This document shows positions 41,246-48,813 of a DNA stretch of 54,802 bases, piece by piece. The notes beneath the pieces are model-generated. The model saw nothing but the letters and a program-made list of their open reading frames with translations, did not search any database and was not told where the DNA came from. A program made the translations under genes and the position numbers. Source of the stretch: Clostridioides difficile (GTDB lineage: Bacteria; Bacillota; Clostridia; Peptostreptococcales; Peptostreptococcaceae); assembly GCF_900243075.1 (NCBI RefSeq), contig NZ_OEZH01000031.1, forward strand, positions 1 to 54,802, written 5' to 3'. Each line of letters begins with the position of its first letter. Position 1 is the first letter of the stretch.

Positions 41246-41283
41246 ATATGAGTATGTTAAATTATACTTGAACATACTCATAT
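41246..41283 (+). promoter_or_regulatory. Inverted repeat overlapping the leader A promoter
   Basis: ATATGAGTATGTT and AACATACTCATAT are perfect 13-bp inverted copies with a 12-base spacer. The right arm contains part of the -35 box and spacer of the promoter at 41268-41296, so it is well placed as an operator. The second leader copy lacks this palindrome. Confidence 0.55.
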
Positions 41284-41296
41284 TTTATGGTAAAAT
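41268..41296 (+). promoter_or_regulatory. Promoter of leader A (RNHCP-rsgA)
   Basis: TTGAAC (41268-41273) and TAAAAT (41291-41296) are exactly 17 bases apart. The homologous copy at 48753-48781 has TTGAAC and TATGAT at the same spacing. Confidence 0.75.
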
Positions 41297-41326
41297 TTCA
41301 ATAATAATTATTAGTAAAGGAGTGTC

Positions 41327-41413
41327 TTGCCTGATGTCAGAGTTATATATAATGGTAACCAACAAATAAATAGTTGGAGACGCATACGTGTTCTGTTTAA
41401 TCAGAATTTTTAA
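41327..41413 (+). CDS. Candidate leader peptide ORF in leader A
   Basis: A 28-codon frame from TTG 41327, four bases after AAAGGAG, contains YNGNQQINSWRR, which matches YNGNQQLNSWRH of the other copy. The ATG at 41334, equivalent to the start in copy B, instead gives an 11-aa peptide because copy A has two extra bases (AT). The peptide is thus conserved only if TTG is used. Conservation may equally reflect the RNA hairpin CCAAC/GTTGG that the same bases form. Confidence 0.4.
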   Translation: MPDVRVIYNGNQQINSWRRIRVLFNQNF

Positions 41414-41516
41414 GTGTATTTTTGATACATTTAATTGTTGTGTCTTACTCTGCCTTTATAGATAACTAACATTCGACAACAAATAATAATATTACATATT
41501 ACTTTGTTAAATTGTG

Positions 41517-41549
41517 GTGTAGTGGGTTTTAATTTGCTACACTTTTATT
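41517..41549 (+). terminator. First hairpin/terminator of leader A
   Basis: GTGTAG and CTACAC pair, extended by G-T pairs, and TTTTATTA follows. Copy B has the same hairpin at 48996-49026 with a stronger stem. Confidence 0.55.
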
Positions 41550-41609
41550 AATTTTACATAGTATTATTTTGAATATAATTATGTTGAAATAGAAAATATT
41601 GAATTTTCT

Positions 41610-41693
41610 AGTCCACAGGAGTTTTCTGTTTTTGTGTAGGTAAATATGTATACCACATAAAAAGGCAGATATAAATACCTGTGGACTTTTTTT
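41610..41693 (+). terminator. Main terminator of leader A
   Basis: AGTCCACAGG (41610-41619) and CCTGTGGACT (41678-41687) are perfect 10-bp inverted copies followed by a run of seven T. An inner stem (CTG and TTTTTGTG against CACATAAAAA and CAG) extends it. It ends only 31 bases before the RNHCP start codon, so without antitermination the operon is off. Confidence 0.85.
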
Positions 41694-41724
41694 GTAGAAA
41701 ATACAAGATATGGAGGCAATAAAA

Positions 41725-42126
41725 ATGAATTATAAAAATAGAAAACGAGCTTATTATCAGGAAAATTCCTGTCTGGATAACTTTATTTGCAAAAATTGTG
41801 GTTGCCTTGTAGTTCCTGAAGGATCTGGAACACAACATAGAAATCATTGTCCACATTGTTTACATAGTATTCATGTGGATATCATTCCTGGTGACCGTGC
41901 TGCAGATTGTGATGCTAATATGGAACCTATTGGAGTGTGGGTGAGAAAAAATGGTGAGTGGGCAATTATTCATCGCTGTACACGCTGTGGACATCTTAGT
42001 TCTAATCGTATTGCAGCTGATGATAATTCAGTGAAATTAATGTCAATTGCATTAAAACCACTGGCACAGCCTCCTTTCCCACTAGAAAGAATCATTGAAA
42101 AGTTGGAAAAGGAGGAAACAGAATGA
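41725..42126 (+). CDS. RNHCP domain zinc-ribbon protein
   Basis: A 133-aa protein with paired Cys/His metal ligands: CKNCG (about residue 22), HRNHCPHCLHS (about 41) and HRCTRCGHLSS (about 87). This is the pattern of the RNHCP family, named after its R-N-H-C-P motif. Function is not established; it is often encoded beside RsgA. ATG 41725 follows ATGGAGGC at 41710; the ATG within that site is not the start. It overlaps the next gene by four bases (ATGA). It uses CGT and CGC for Arg, unlike the backbone genes, which suggests transfer. Confidence 0.85.
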   Translation: MNYKNRKRAYYQENSCLDNFICKNCGCLVVPEGSGTQHRNHCPHCLHSIHVDIIPGDRAADCDANMEPIGVWVRKNGEWAIIHRCTRCGHLSSNRIAADDNSVKLMSIALKPLAQPPFPLERIIEKLEKEETE

Positions 42127-43190
42127 ATGGTATGAAAAAGATTGATTTACAGGAATATGGTCTAAATAGGAATTTTATTGCTCAGAGTATGGAATATCAT
42201 GATTTGTACCTTGCTAGGATTATCTCACAGGAAAAGAACATTTATCAAGCTGTATGTGCAAATGGTGTACTGTTTGCAGAGGTTTCCGGAAAACTACGTT
42301 TTGAGGCTACTATACCATCTGATTTTCCAACCGTTGGTGATTTCGTTATGTTGGATCGTTGCAATGATAAAAATGGTAATGCTATTATTCATCATGTGCT
42401 TCATAGAAAAAGCTTGTTTGTACGTAAGGCTGCTGGAAAGACAAATGAGGAACAGGTGGTTGCAGCTAACATTGACATTGTTTTTTTGTGCATGTCACTG
42501 AATAAGGACTTTAACATTCATAGATTGGAGAGGTATCTGTCTTTAACATGGGAAAGTGGAGCTATCCCAGTAGTAGTACTTACTAAATCGGACTTATGTG
42601 ACAATGTGCATCGTAAATTACAAGTAGTTAATTCTATAGCCTTGGGTGTAGAAGTAGTTGTTGCATCATCTATAGAGCCAGATGGTTGTCAACAGATTTC
42701 TAAGTATATCAAACCAGGTTGTACTGTTGCCTTACTTGGTTCTTCAGGAGTTGGAAAATCTTCATTAATTAATTGTCTGCTGGATGGAGAATTTTTAAAT
42801 ACAAAGGAAATTCGCATAGATGATGATAAAGGAAGACATGCCACGACTAGACGAGAGTTATTTTTAATTTCAGGAGGTGGTATTGTTATTGACACACCAG
42901 GTATGAGAGAATTGGGAATGTGGGATGTTTCGGAAGGTTTAGATAAAAGTTTTGTAGATATAGAAGCTTATTTCGGAAAATGTCATTTTCGTAATTGTAC
43001 TCACACCTCAGAACCAGGATGTGCTATTTGGGAAGCTATTGCTCGTCAAGAACTTTCGCCTAAAAGATGGGAATCCTATCGTAGGCTTAAAACTGAAGCA
43101 GTATTTGCAGATAATAAAAGAGACTACTTAGCAAAAAAAGAAAAGAAATTTAAAAATATCTCAAAAATAAATAAGACAATTAGAAGATAA
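42123..43190 (+). CDS. rsgA: RsgA-like circularly permuted ribosome GTPase (accessory copy)
   Basis: A 355-aa YjeQ/RsgA-type GTPase. An N-terminal OB fold (about residues 30-95) precedes a permuted G domain in which G4 (VVLTKSDL) comes before G1 (GSSGVGKSS, about residue 204) and G3 (DTPGMRELG). A C-terminal zinc finger (CHFRNCTHTSEPGC) follows. Family members release late 30S assembly factors. It is longer than the usual housekeeping RsgA (about 290-300 aa), its codons differ from the backbone, and it is paired with RNHCP behind an attenuator. It is probably an inducible second copy; a housekeeping gene elsewhere in the genome is assumed, not seen. Confidence 0.85.
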   Translation: MNGMKKIDLQEYGLNRNFIAQSMEYHDLYLARIISQEKNIYQAVCANGVLFAEVSGKLRFEATIPSDFPTVGDFVMLDRCNDKNGNAIIHHVLHRKSLFVRKAAGKTNEEQVVAANIDIVFLCMSLNKDFNIHRLERYLSLTWESGAIPVVVLTKSDLCDNVHRKLQVVNSIALGVEVVVASSIEPDGCQQISKYIKPGCTVALLGSSGVGKSSLINCLLDGEFLNTKEIRIDDDKGRHATTRRELFLISGGGIVIDTPGMRELGMWDVSEGLDKSFVDIEAYFGKCHFRNCTHTSEPGCAIWEAIARQELSPKRWESYRRLKTEAVFADNKRDYLAKKEKKFKNISKINKTIRR

Positions 43191-43245
43191 GTGTAGTTTT
43201 TTTGTTCTGTTCATTCTATGAGTCTATATACTATTAATATATTAA

Positions 43246-43295
43246 ATTTGCCATTAATTTGTTACTTTAATGTGATTTTAATGGCAAATTTGGTT
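43246..43295 (+). repeat. Hairpin direct repeat, copy 2 (att-like)
   Basis: This is the second copy of the repeat at 39820-39869, 56 bases after the rsgA-like stop. Its hairpin is AAATTTGCCATT against AATGGCAAATTT, a perfect 12-bp stem. There is no T-run of useful length after it, so it is not an obvious terminator. The following 43296-43645 is AT-rich and holds no gene that I can support. Confidence 0.6.
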
Positions 43296-43645
43296 TGTGG
43301 TATTATTTAAGGCAATTTATTAATTTTTTTAATAAAGTTTGATTTTTTATATGATGATGTATACATGTGATAATGTATACATATTTGTTATGATAGACTC
43401 TTTTATAAAGAGTTATTATGTAAGATAAGAAGAGGTATATTTATACTAATACATAATAGAGTATATGTTTATGTATGATAGAGATGTTTCTTAAAAGCAA
43501 AACTGTAATATTGCTAATTTATAAAGTAAAAATATATGAATTATAAAATATAAATAAAATATTTATAAAAATTATTGTTTTAATTTATAATAAAAATTTT
43601 TTATTGAAAATAATGCTCAAACTTACAAAATTATTAACCAATTAT

Positions 43646-43674
43646 TTGTAAATGTATACTTTTGATGATAGAAT
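43646..43674 (+). promoter_or_regulatory. Promoter of the coiled-coil protein gene
   Basis: TTGTAA and TAGAAT are 17 bases apart, 60 bases before the start codon at 43734. Confidence 0.5.
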
Positions 43675-43733
43675 ATAATTAAGTTAAGTTAGCTTTTTAT
43701 AAAACATAAATTTGTTTTAGAGAGGTGAAATCA

Positions 43734-44417
43734 ATGAAAATATCTAGTCAATATAGAAGTCAGTATTCATTTAGACATGAAAGTAATATAAATAATACAA
43801 GAATTAATGAAAATATGGTTAAGAAAAATGAAACTGTAGGAAAAGACACTTATTTATCTAATATTATGAAACAAAAGCAAGAACTTAATGATAGAATTCG
43901 AGATTTAAAAGATAGACAAGAGGTTTATACTAAAAAAATAAATGAAGCAATTAAGAACTTATATAAATCAGAAATAAGAGAAGCAACTAATAACTTTTCT
44001 AATATAGAAATAGGTATTAAAAATAACAGTATAGAAGATGAAAATAAAAGTACAATGTTAGATGAAAATTCAACTTATCTAAATACAAATGATGAAAAAG
44101 AATCTTTAATCACTAAAGAGTTTAATGAAAAAATTGAAGAAGAAATATTAAATGATGAAAAATTAGAAGAGCTAGAACAAAAAAAGTATGATAAAGAGGA
44201 TTTCAATAAAGAAGAGAAAGTATCTGAAGACTTATATTTGTTAGGTAAAACTCGTGAAGAGCTTGAAAATATGCTTAAAAATTTTATAAATTTGACGCAA
44301 GAAGAAATAATGAAACTTGAGTCGAGAATAGAAAAGTTAGATAAAGATGCTGAAGAATACAAACAAAACTCAAAGACTAATATATTTGATAAAACAGATG
44401 AACAAAAAAACGTATAA
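43734..44417 (+). CDS. Charged coiled-coil protein of unknown function
   Basis: A 227-aa protein, rich in Lys, Glu and Asn, without signal peptide or membrane segment. Two predicted coiled coils are visible by heptad pattern: about residues 40-80 (MKQKQELNDRIRDLKDRQEV) and about 175-215 (LENMLKNFINLTQEEIMKLE). A very acidic linker (about 100-170) separates them. ATG 43734 follows AGAGGTGAAA; the GTG at 43725 belongs to the ribosome site. I do not recognise a family. It has its own promoter and stands alone. Confidence 0.65.
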   Translation: MKISSQYRSQYSFRHESNINNTRINENMVKKNETVGKDTYLSNIMKQKQELNDRIRDLKDRQEVYTKKINEAIKNLYKSEIREATNNFSNIEIGIKNNSIEDENKSTMLDENSTYLNTNDEKESLITKEFNEKIEEEILNDEKLEELEQKKYDKEDFNKEEKVSEDLYLLGKTREELENMLKNFINLTQEEIMKLESRIEKLDKDAEEYKQNSKTNIFDKTDEQKNV

Positions 44418-44608
44418 ATACATTAGTTTAAATATTATGTTTTAAGAGAATAAATTTATGATTAATGAAAATGTAAAGATACAATTTAAATACATTCCTG
44501 CTAAATCAACAATTTGTGAATCAGACTTAATTTCAATTATACTAATAGCCATATATTTATAAGTTAATAACTTTATGTTTTAAAAAGAATTAAATAAGGG
44601 GGAGTAAT

Positions 44609-45499
44609 ATGAAGAAGAATATATTAACTACTGTGATTACCATGATTATTGTATTGATGATGAGTATGACAGTAATGGCAGATCAATATCAAAAGGATGA
44701 AACATCTAGCTTGAAAAAACAGAGTGCAAATGAAAATAATCAAACTAGTGTAGGTACAATAGATGGCAGAGTGCAAACAAATGCAATAAGTAAAGGTGCT
44801 AATTATGACCCTAAGCATCCTCTTAAAGGAATGTTAACACAACTTGGTCTTAATACAACAGGTAAAGAGGGGTGGGATTTAAACTATGGAGGAAATCCAA
44901 ATGGAGTTGAGCTTCGAGCAGATGGTAAATATTATTATATAAATAAGGGTATGGAAGGGCTAGGATTTTACGCGGCAGCATTAGCAGGTGGCTCATATCA
45001 GAGAATAGGCTTTGGAAAACTTGACCCTATAGAAGTAATAGCCGATGGAAATTGGATTTCTTACAAACAAGCTCAAGATACACTTACAGTAATCAGGAAT
45101 TTTTTAAACAGTTTTGACTGGAGAAATGCATCTGAGATGGAAAGAGCTAATAGAGCTGCAAAATTGGTAACCGAAGCAAAATATGCAGGCTCTAAATATT
45201 GTCACCAAGTCTATGGTAATCTGGTTGATAAACGTGGTACATGTGTAAGTTTTGCAAGTAGCTTTCATTTATTAACAAGGTTAATGGGAATGAATTCACT
45301 ATATATAATAAATCCGTCATTAGATCATGCTTGGAACTATATACAAATTGATGGGAAATGGTATAGATTTGATGGGTCTGAAATATCAGCTTTTGGTGGA
45401 ACATTAGACTTTGATAACTTAAAATTAAAGGATGCAACAAGAGAGATGACTACTTACTATGATGCTAAGGCATTGTCTATATTAGGATTTAATCAATAA
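44609..45499 (+). CDS. Secreted transglutaminase-like (papain-fold) protein
   Basis: A 296-aa exported protein. The N-terminus is a Sec signal peptide (KK, a hydrophobic stretch to about residue 22, cleavage likely after MADQ region). The C-terminal half has a transglutaminase-core arrangement: Cys in KRGTCVSFASSFHLLTRLMG (about residue 213), His in DHAWNYIQIDGKWY (about 245) and Asp in RFDGS. The middle region (about 60-160) is not recognised. It probably acts outside the cell on peptides or cell-wall material; hydrolase versus cross-linking activity cannot be told. The ribosome site is AAGGGGGAG. Two terminators follow. Confidence 0.72.
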   Translation: MKKNILTTVITMIIVLMMSMTVMADQYQKDETSSLKKQSANENNQTSVGTIDGRVQTNAISKGANYDPKHPLKGMLTQLGLNTTGKEGWDLNYGGNPNGVELRADGKYYYINKGMEGLGFYAAALAGGSYQRIGFGKLDPIEVIADGNWISYKQAQDTLTVIRNFLNSFDWRNASEMERANRAAKLVTEAKYAGSKYCHQVYGNLVDKRGTCVSFASSFHLLTRLMGMNSLYIINPSLDHAWNYIQIDGKWYRFDGSEISAFGGTLDFDNLKLKDATREMTTYYDAKALSILGFNQ

Positions 45500-45507
45500 A
45501 AACAGGA

Positions 45508-45532
45508 AAGGCTTCTTATGGAGCCTTTTTTT
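45508..45532 (+). terminator. Rho-independent terminator, first of a duplicated pair
   Basis: AAAGGCTTC/GGAGCCTTT forms the stem around TTAT and is followed by T. The same unit (AATCAATAAAA, spacer, hairpin) is repeated 80 bases later. Confidence 0.85.
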
Positions 45533-45585
45533 ATTGATTTGAAATTCAATAAGGAATTCTATATTAAAATTTAATCAATAAAAGC

Positions 45586-45612
45586 AAAAAAGGCTCTTTA
45601 TAAAGCCTTTTA
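45586..45612 (+). terminator. Rho-independent terminator, second of a duplicated pair
   Basis: AAAAAGGCT and AGCCTTTT form the stem. The preceding AATCAATAAAAGCAAAA mirrors the sequence before the first terminator, so the two arose by local duplication. The T-run is interrupted and efficiency may be lower. Confidence 0.65.
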
Positions 45613-45704
45613 AGTGTTTTTTCCAAGTAAAATTTTTTATATCAGCATCAGTTTTAATTAAAAAATATAGTATTTTGGAGTTACTTTTAAAAATAAAATT
45701 ATTA

Positions 45705-45782
45705 AACTATAATAGTCATCATGTTGATAATGTTTAGAGCTTGTGATATTCTATAATAGTCAACATGGTGGCTATTATAGTT
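45705..45782 (+). promoter_or_regulatory. 23-bp inverted repeat before the peptide-immunity ABC operon
   Basis: The arm at 45705-45727 and that at 45760-45782 are inverted copies with two differences, both compatible with G-U pairs. The motif CTATAATAGTCA is also repeated in direct orientation at 45707 and 45751. It lies 120 bases before the ABC genes, so it is a candidate operator or leader RNA. No other gene is present in 45613-45904. Confidence 0.55.
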
Positions 45783-45904
45783 ATATTAAAAATAGTTGAT
45801 TTATATAGCTATGTGTAAAAATATATTACCATTTGTTTCAAGTTTGGTAGCTAAAGATAGAGTAAAAAGAAGTATTTATTAATTAAATCATTAGGAGATA
45901 TTAT

Positions 45905-46636
45905 ATGAATAATACAATTATTAATGTTCAAAACTTAACTAAAACTTTTAAAGAGAAAGAAGTTATTTATAGATGTAATATGTCAGTTCCACAAGGAGTA
46001 ATTTATGGATTTTTAGGAGCAAATGGTGCAGGAAAAACAACTGTTTTTAAGCTTATAGTAGGGCTACTAAATCCAACTTATGGCCAAATAAATATTCTTG
46101 GTCTGGATAGTGAGAAAAATCATAACGAAATATTGAAGCAACTTGGGTGTATGATTGAATCTCCAGTTTTCTATGACCATCTCTCTGCTACAGAAAATTT
46201 AGAAATACACCTTGAATATATGGGTGTTATTGATGCTAATATTGAAAAAACATTAAATGATGTAGGGCTTGCTGGAACAGGTAAACAACCTGTATCTCAA
46301 TTTTCCCTTGGTATGAGACAACGATTAGGAATAGCTAGAGCCATTGTTCATAAACCTCGTGTTCTAATACTTGATGAGCCAATAAATGGGTTAGACCCAA
46401 TGGGAATACGTGAAATGAGAGAACTTTTTATAAGACTTGTTCAAGAGGAACATATGACTATTCTAATATCTAGTCATATTCTTGGTGAAATTGAACATAT
46501 TGCAGATATTATAGGTGTGATTGTAAATGGTAGTATTGTAGAAGAAATTGCTTTATCATCTATTAAGGAAAAATTTCCAAATGGCCTTGAAGATTATTTT
46601 TTTAATATTATGAATGGAGGAAATGTATATGAATAA
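45905..46636 (+). CDS. ABC transporter ATPase, bacitracin/lantibiotic-immunity type
   Basis: A 243-aa ATPase with Walker A GANGAGKTT (about residues 37-45), the signature FSLGMRQRLGIARA (about 137), Walker B VLILDEPINGLDP and the switch His in SSHILGEIEHIAD. The sequence style (FLGANGAGKTT, MIESPVFYDHLSATENL) is that of BcrA/SpaF-like exporters that protect against antimicrobial peptides. ATTAGGAGA precedes the ATG. The permease gene overlaps its end. No sensor kinase/regulator is adjacent, so the inducer is unknown. Confidence 0.86.
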   Translation: MNNTIINVQNLTKTFKEKEVIYRCNMSVPQGVIYGFLGANGAGKTTVFKLIVGLLNPTYGQINILGLDSEKNHNEILKQLGCMIESPVFYDHLSATENLEIHLEYMGVIDANIEKTLNDVGLAGTGKQPVSQFSLGMRQRLGIARAIVHKPRVLILDEPINGLDPMGIREMRELFIRLVQEEHMTILISSHILGEIEHIADIIGVIVNGSIVEEIALSSIKEKFPNGLEDYFFNIMNGGNVYE

Positions 46637-47324
46637 TTTGATGAAATTGGAATTAAGGCGTACTAATGTTAAAGTTTATATAACTACTGCTGGAATCATT
46701 ACTATGTGTAGCTTTTGTATGTTATATATGTTTGCATATATGTCTAGAATAGGTTCAGATGGGGAATTTTTTGATTACATAGGGATATTATCTATTATTA
46801 GCTCTATAAATATGGCATGTTTTTGTGTACTTGGTTCTGTTATGCACTCACGATTCATTATCGATGAATATCTTGGAAAACGAGCTGTGTTATTATTTTC
46901 TTATCCAATTGAAAGAAAAAAGATGTTTTATTCTAAATTTTTGTTGGTAACTTTATTTACTGTTGGAGGAATGATTTTGAGTAACTTAATTATGTTTGTT
47001 ATATTTTTCTTAAGTGAATCAATTTTTCCAATTGTCAATGATAATCTTTCAATTAGTATAATAAATAAGTCTATTTTTATAACCTTGCTTATGGCTATTA
47101 TAGCTGGAGGATTTTCAGCGATATCAGTGTTAATTGGGTTTAGACGTAAATCTGTACCAACAACAATTGTGGTAGCAGTAATACTTTGTGCTTTAGTTAC
47201 TAATATTTTATCTCTTTCGCCTTTCACAATTATACCAACAATGATTACTACAGTATTTTCAATAATAGTTTCATTTATTAGCACTAAATCATTAGCTAAC
47301 AGAATAAAATATTTAGAAGCATAG
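46629..47324 (+). CDS. ABC-2 type permease of a peptide-immunity transporter
   Basis: A 231-aa membrane protein with about six hydrophobic segments, the first at residues 15-40. It resembles the permeases that accompany BcrA-type ATPases. ATG 46629 is 8 bases from GGAGG (46616-46620); in-frame ATG codons at 46614 and 46623 lie before or too near that site. It overlaps the ATPase gene by 8 bases. Only one permease is present, whereas most lantibiotic-immunity systems have two, so it may act as a homodimer. Confidence 0.8.
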   Translation: MNNLMKLELRRTNVKVYITTAGIITMCSFCMLYMFAYMSRIGSDGEFFDYIGILSIISSINMACFCVLGSVMHSRFIIDEYLGKRAVLLFSYPIERKKMFYSKFLLVTLFTVGGMILSNLIMFVIFFLSESIFPIVNDNLSISIINKSIFITLLMAIIAGGFSAISVLIGFRRKSVPTTIVVAVILCALVTNILSLSPFTIIPTMITTVFSIIVSFISTKSLANRIKYLEA

Positions 47325-47467
47325 ATAAAACGAGATATTAATTATAATGAAGTTAAATTAAAAATCTATTCATTACATTTTTTTATTAGTATATATCATG
47401 GGATATTTTGTGAATGGTGTTTATTTTGAAAGTGAGGAGTTAAGACAATGATAGCTTTTGTATAAGT

Positions 47468-47506
47468 ATCCAAAATGGGATAGAATAAAAATATACCATT
47501 TTGGAT
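47468..47506. terminator. Symmetric hairpin between convergent genes
   Basis: ATCCAAAATGG and CCATTTTGGAT are perfect 11-bp inverted copies with a 17-base loop. It lies between the permease and the convergent GGDEF gene and probably serves as a bidirectional terminator, although neither side has a strong T-run. Confidence 0.5.
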
Positions 47507-47536
47507 GTTATCTTATATATTTGAGTATATTTAGAG

Positions 47537-48493
47537 CTAAAACCAACTAAAGTTTCCTTTATTATTTCGTTTTGAATAATACAAAGCATAATCCGATTGT
47601 TTGTATAAAGATTGGAAAGTATCAGAGTTATTTTCTAATTTAGATATACCTATAGAACAAGAATTACTCTCTAAGCATAATTCTAAAACTTTCTTTGCTT
47701 TATTTTCAACATCCTCTTTTGATTGATTACTATATTCAAAAACAGCAAATTCATCTCCACCAAGTCTTCCAATAATAGCATCATCAACGAAGACTTTAGT
47801 CAAAATATTTGAGAAATGTATTATTACCTCATCACCTCGAACATGACCAAAAATATCATTTACCTGCTTAAAATTATCTAAATCAAAGATGTAAAAGTAT
47901 CCATGTGAAACAGTTTCAAGCATTTCTTTTATGTGTACTTCAAAAAAATGTCTATTATATAGTCCAGTCATAAGGTCTTTTTCTGATTTTAGTTTAAATT
48001 CATGTGCCATTGCTAGTGCTTCTTGTGCTTTTTCAGATATTGTTTTAGGGTAATACTCATCTTTCATTTGGTCAAAGTTTGGAATAGAATGGTGAACATG
48101 AATAAGTCTAATTGTATCATCTGTAACTCTGTATACCATAGTAAAGCGAGTATCCATTTCTACATATATATCTTTTTCTAAGTAATCTTTTTCTATTACC
48201 CAAAGAGTCCCATACACTATAAAAGTTTCATCTGTGACTTTGGTACATGAATACCACTCATCTATAATCTTAAAGTCTATTTGCTCTGATTCTGTTTGGT
48301 CTTTTTCAAGACCTATGATAAATTCTTCTAATGTTTCGTAAAATTCATGTTTTCCTGTTCCAATTAATGTAAGGTTGTCATCTAACAAGGAAATAATAAA
48401 TTTAAGGTTTTCTTCTTCTGGATTTAAAATATAAATATGCCAAATTTTTTTTGATAAATCCCTTAATCGTTTTTGTATTGTATTATTTTCCAT
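47537..48493 (-). CDS. Diguanylate cyclase with N-terminal NTF2/SnoaL-like domain
   Basis: This enzyme makes c-di-GMP from GTP. The C-terminal GGDEF domain (about residues 155-318) has the start MTGLYNRHFFE, the metal site FDLDNFKQVNDIFGH and an intact active site GRLGGDEFAVFEY. No RxxD inhibitory site is visible five residues before GGDEF, so product inhibition may be absent. The N-terminal 130 residues look like an NTF2/SnoaL-like sensory fold and there is no membrane segment, so it is cytoplasmic. AAGGGGGTAA on the minus strand precedes the ATG. Its product is the ligand of the riboswitch at 40834-40920. Confidence 0.85.
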   Translation of the reverse strand: MENNTIQKRLRDLSKKIWHIYILNPEEENLKFIISLLDDNLTLIGTGKHEFYETLEEFIIGLEKDQTESEQIDFKIIDEWYSCTKVTDETFIVYGTLWVIEKDYLEKDIYVEMDTRFTMVYRVTDDTIRLIHVHHSIPNFDQMKDEYYPKTISEKAQEALAMAHEFKLKSEKDLMTGLYNRHFFEVHIKEMLETVSHGYFYIFDLDNFKQVNDIFGHVRGDEVIIHFSNILTKVFVDDAIIGRLGGDEFAVFEYSNQSKEDVENKAKKVLELCLESNSCSIGISKLENNSDTFQSLYKQSDYALYYSKRNNKGNFSWF

Positions 48494-48752
48494 AGATTAC
48501 CCCCTTAAGATTTACAGTTTATATTTTAATGTATTATAAGTTGAACTCTTATTACAATATTATTATAATATAGAACTAAAGAAATTACATCCTGTATAGG
48601 TAAAAGTATATCTTTTATAATAAAAATATTACAGTAAAATAACCAGTTTTAATATACATATTATATTTTTAATTTATAAACGAATATTATAAATGAAATT
48701 TAAATTCAACCCTGAAGAAATAAGCTAAATGTATTAGTATATAAATCTATCC

Positions 48753-48781
48753 TTGAACATAAATAACCTTTATGATATGAT
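48753..48781 (+). promoter_or_regulatory. Promoter of leader B (ABC exporter)
   Basis: TTGAAC (48753-48758) and TATGAT (48776-48781) are 17 bases apart. They match the position and spacing of the leader A promoter. Confidence 0.75.
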
Positions 48782-48813
48782 GTCAATAATAATATTATGA
48801 GAGGAGTGCCTTG

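Larger units (their letters stand above)
41303..41724 (+). promoter_or_regulatory. Long structured leader, copy A (putative transcription attenuator)
   Basis: About 420 bases of untranslated RNA precede RNHCP-rsgA. The whole stretch, from promoter to start codon, is homologous to 48787-49195 before an unrelated ABC exporter. Shared parts, in order, are a short ORF, the hairpin CCAAC/GTTGG, the stem AGACGCA/TGTGTCT, a GTGTAT/ATACAT hairpin, TCTGCCTTT, a first hairpin with T-run (41517-41549) and a large terminator (41610-41693). TCTGCCTTT (41449-41457) is perfectly complementary to AAAGGCAGA (41661-41669) in the 3' half of the terminator, an obvious candidate antiterminator pairing. I do not recognise it as a known riboswitch or T-box. 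Confidence 0.75.

Noticed and set aside
41303-41724. The long leader as a T-box or a classical metabolite riboswitch
   Set aside because: There is no T-box sequence or specifier arrangement, and the downstream genes are not amino-acid or tRNA related. None of the riboswitch cores I know is visible.
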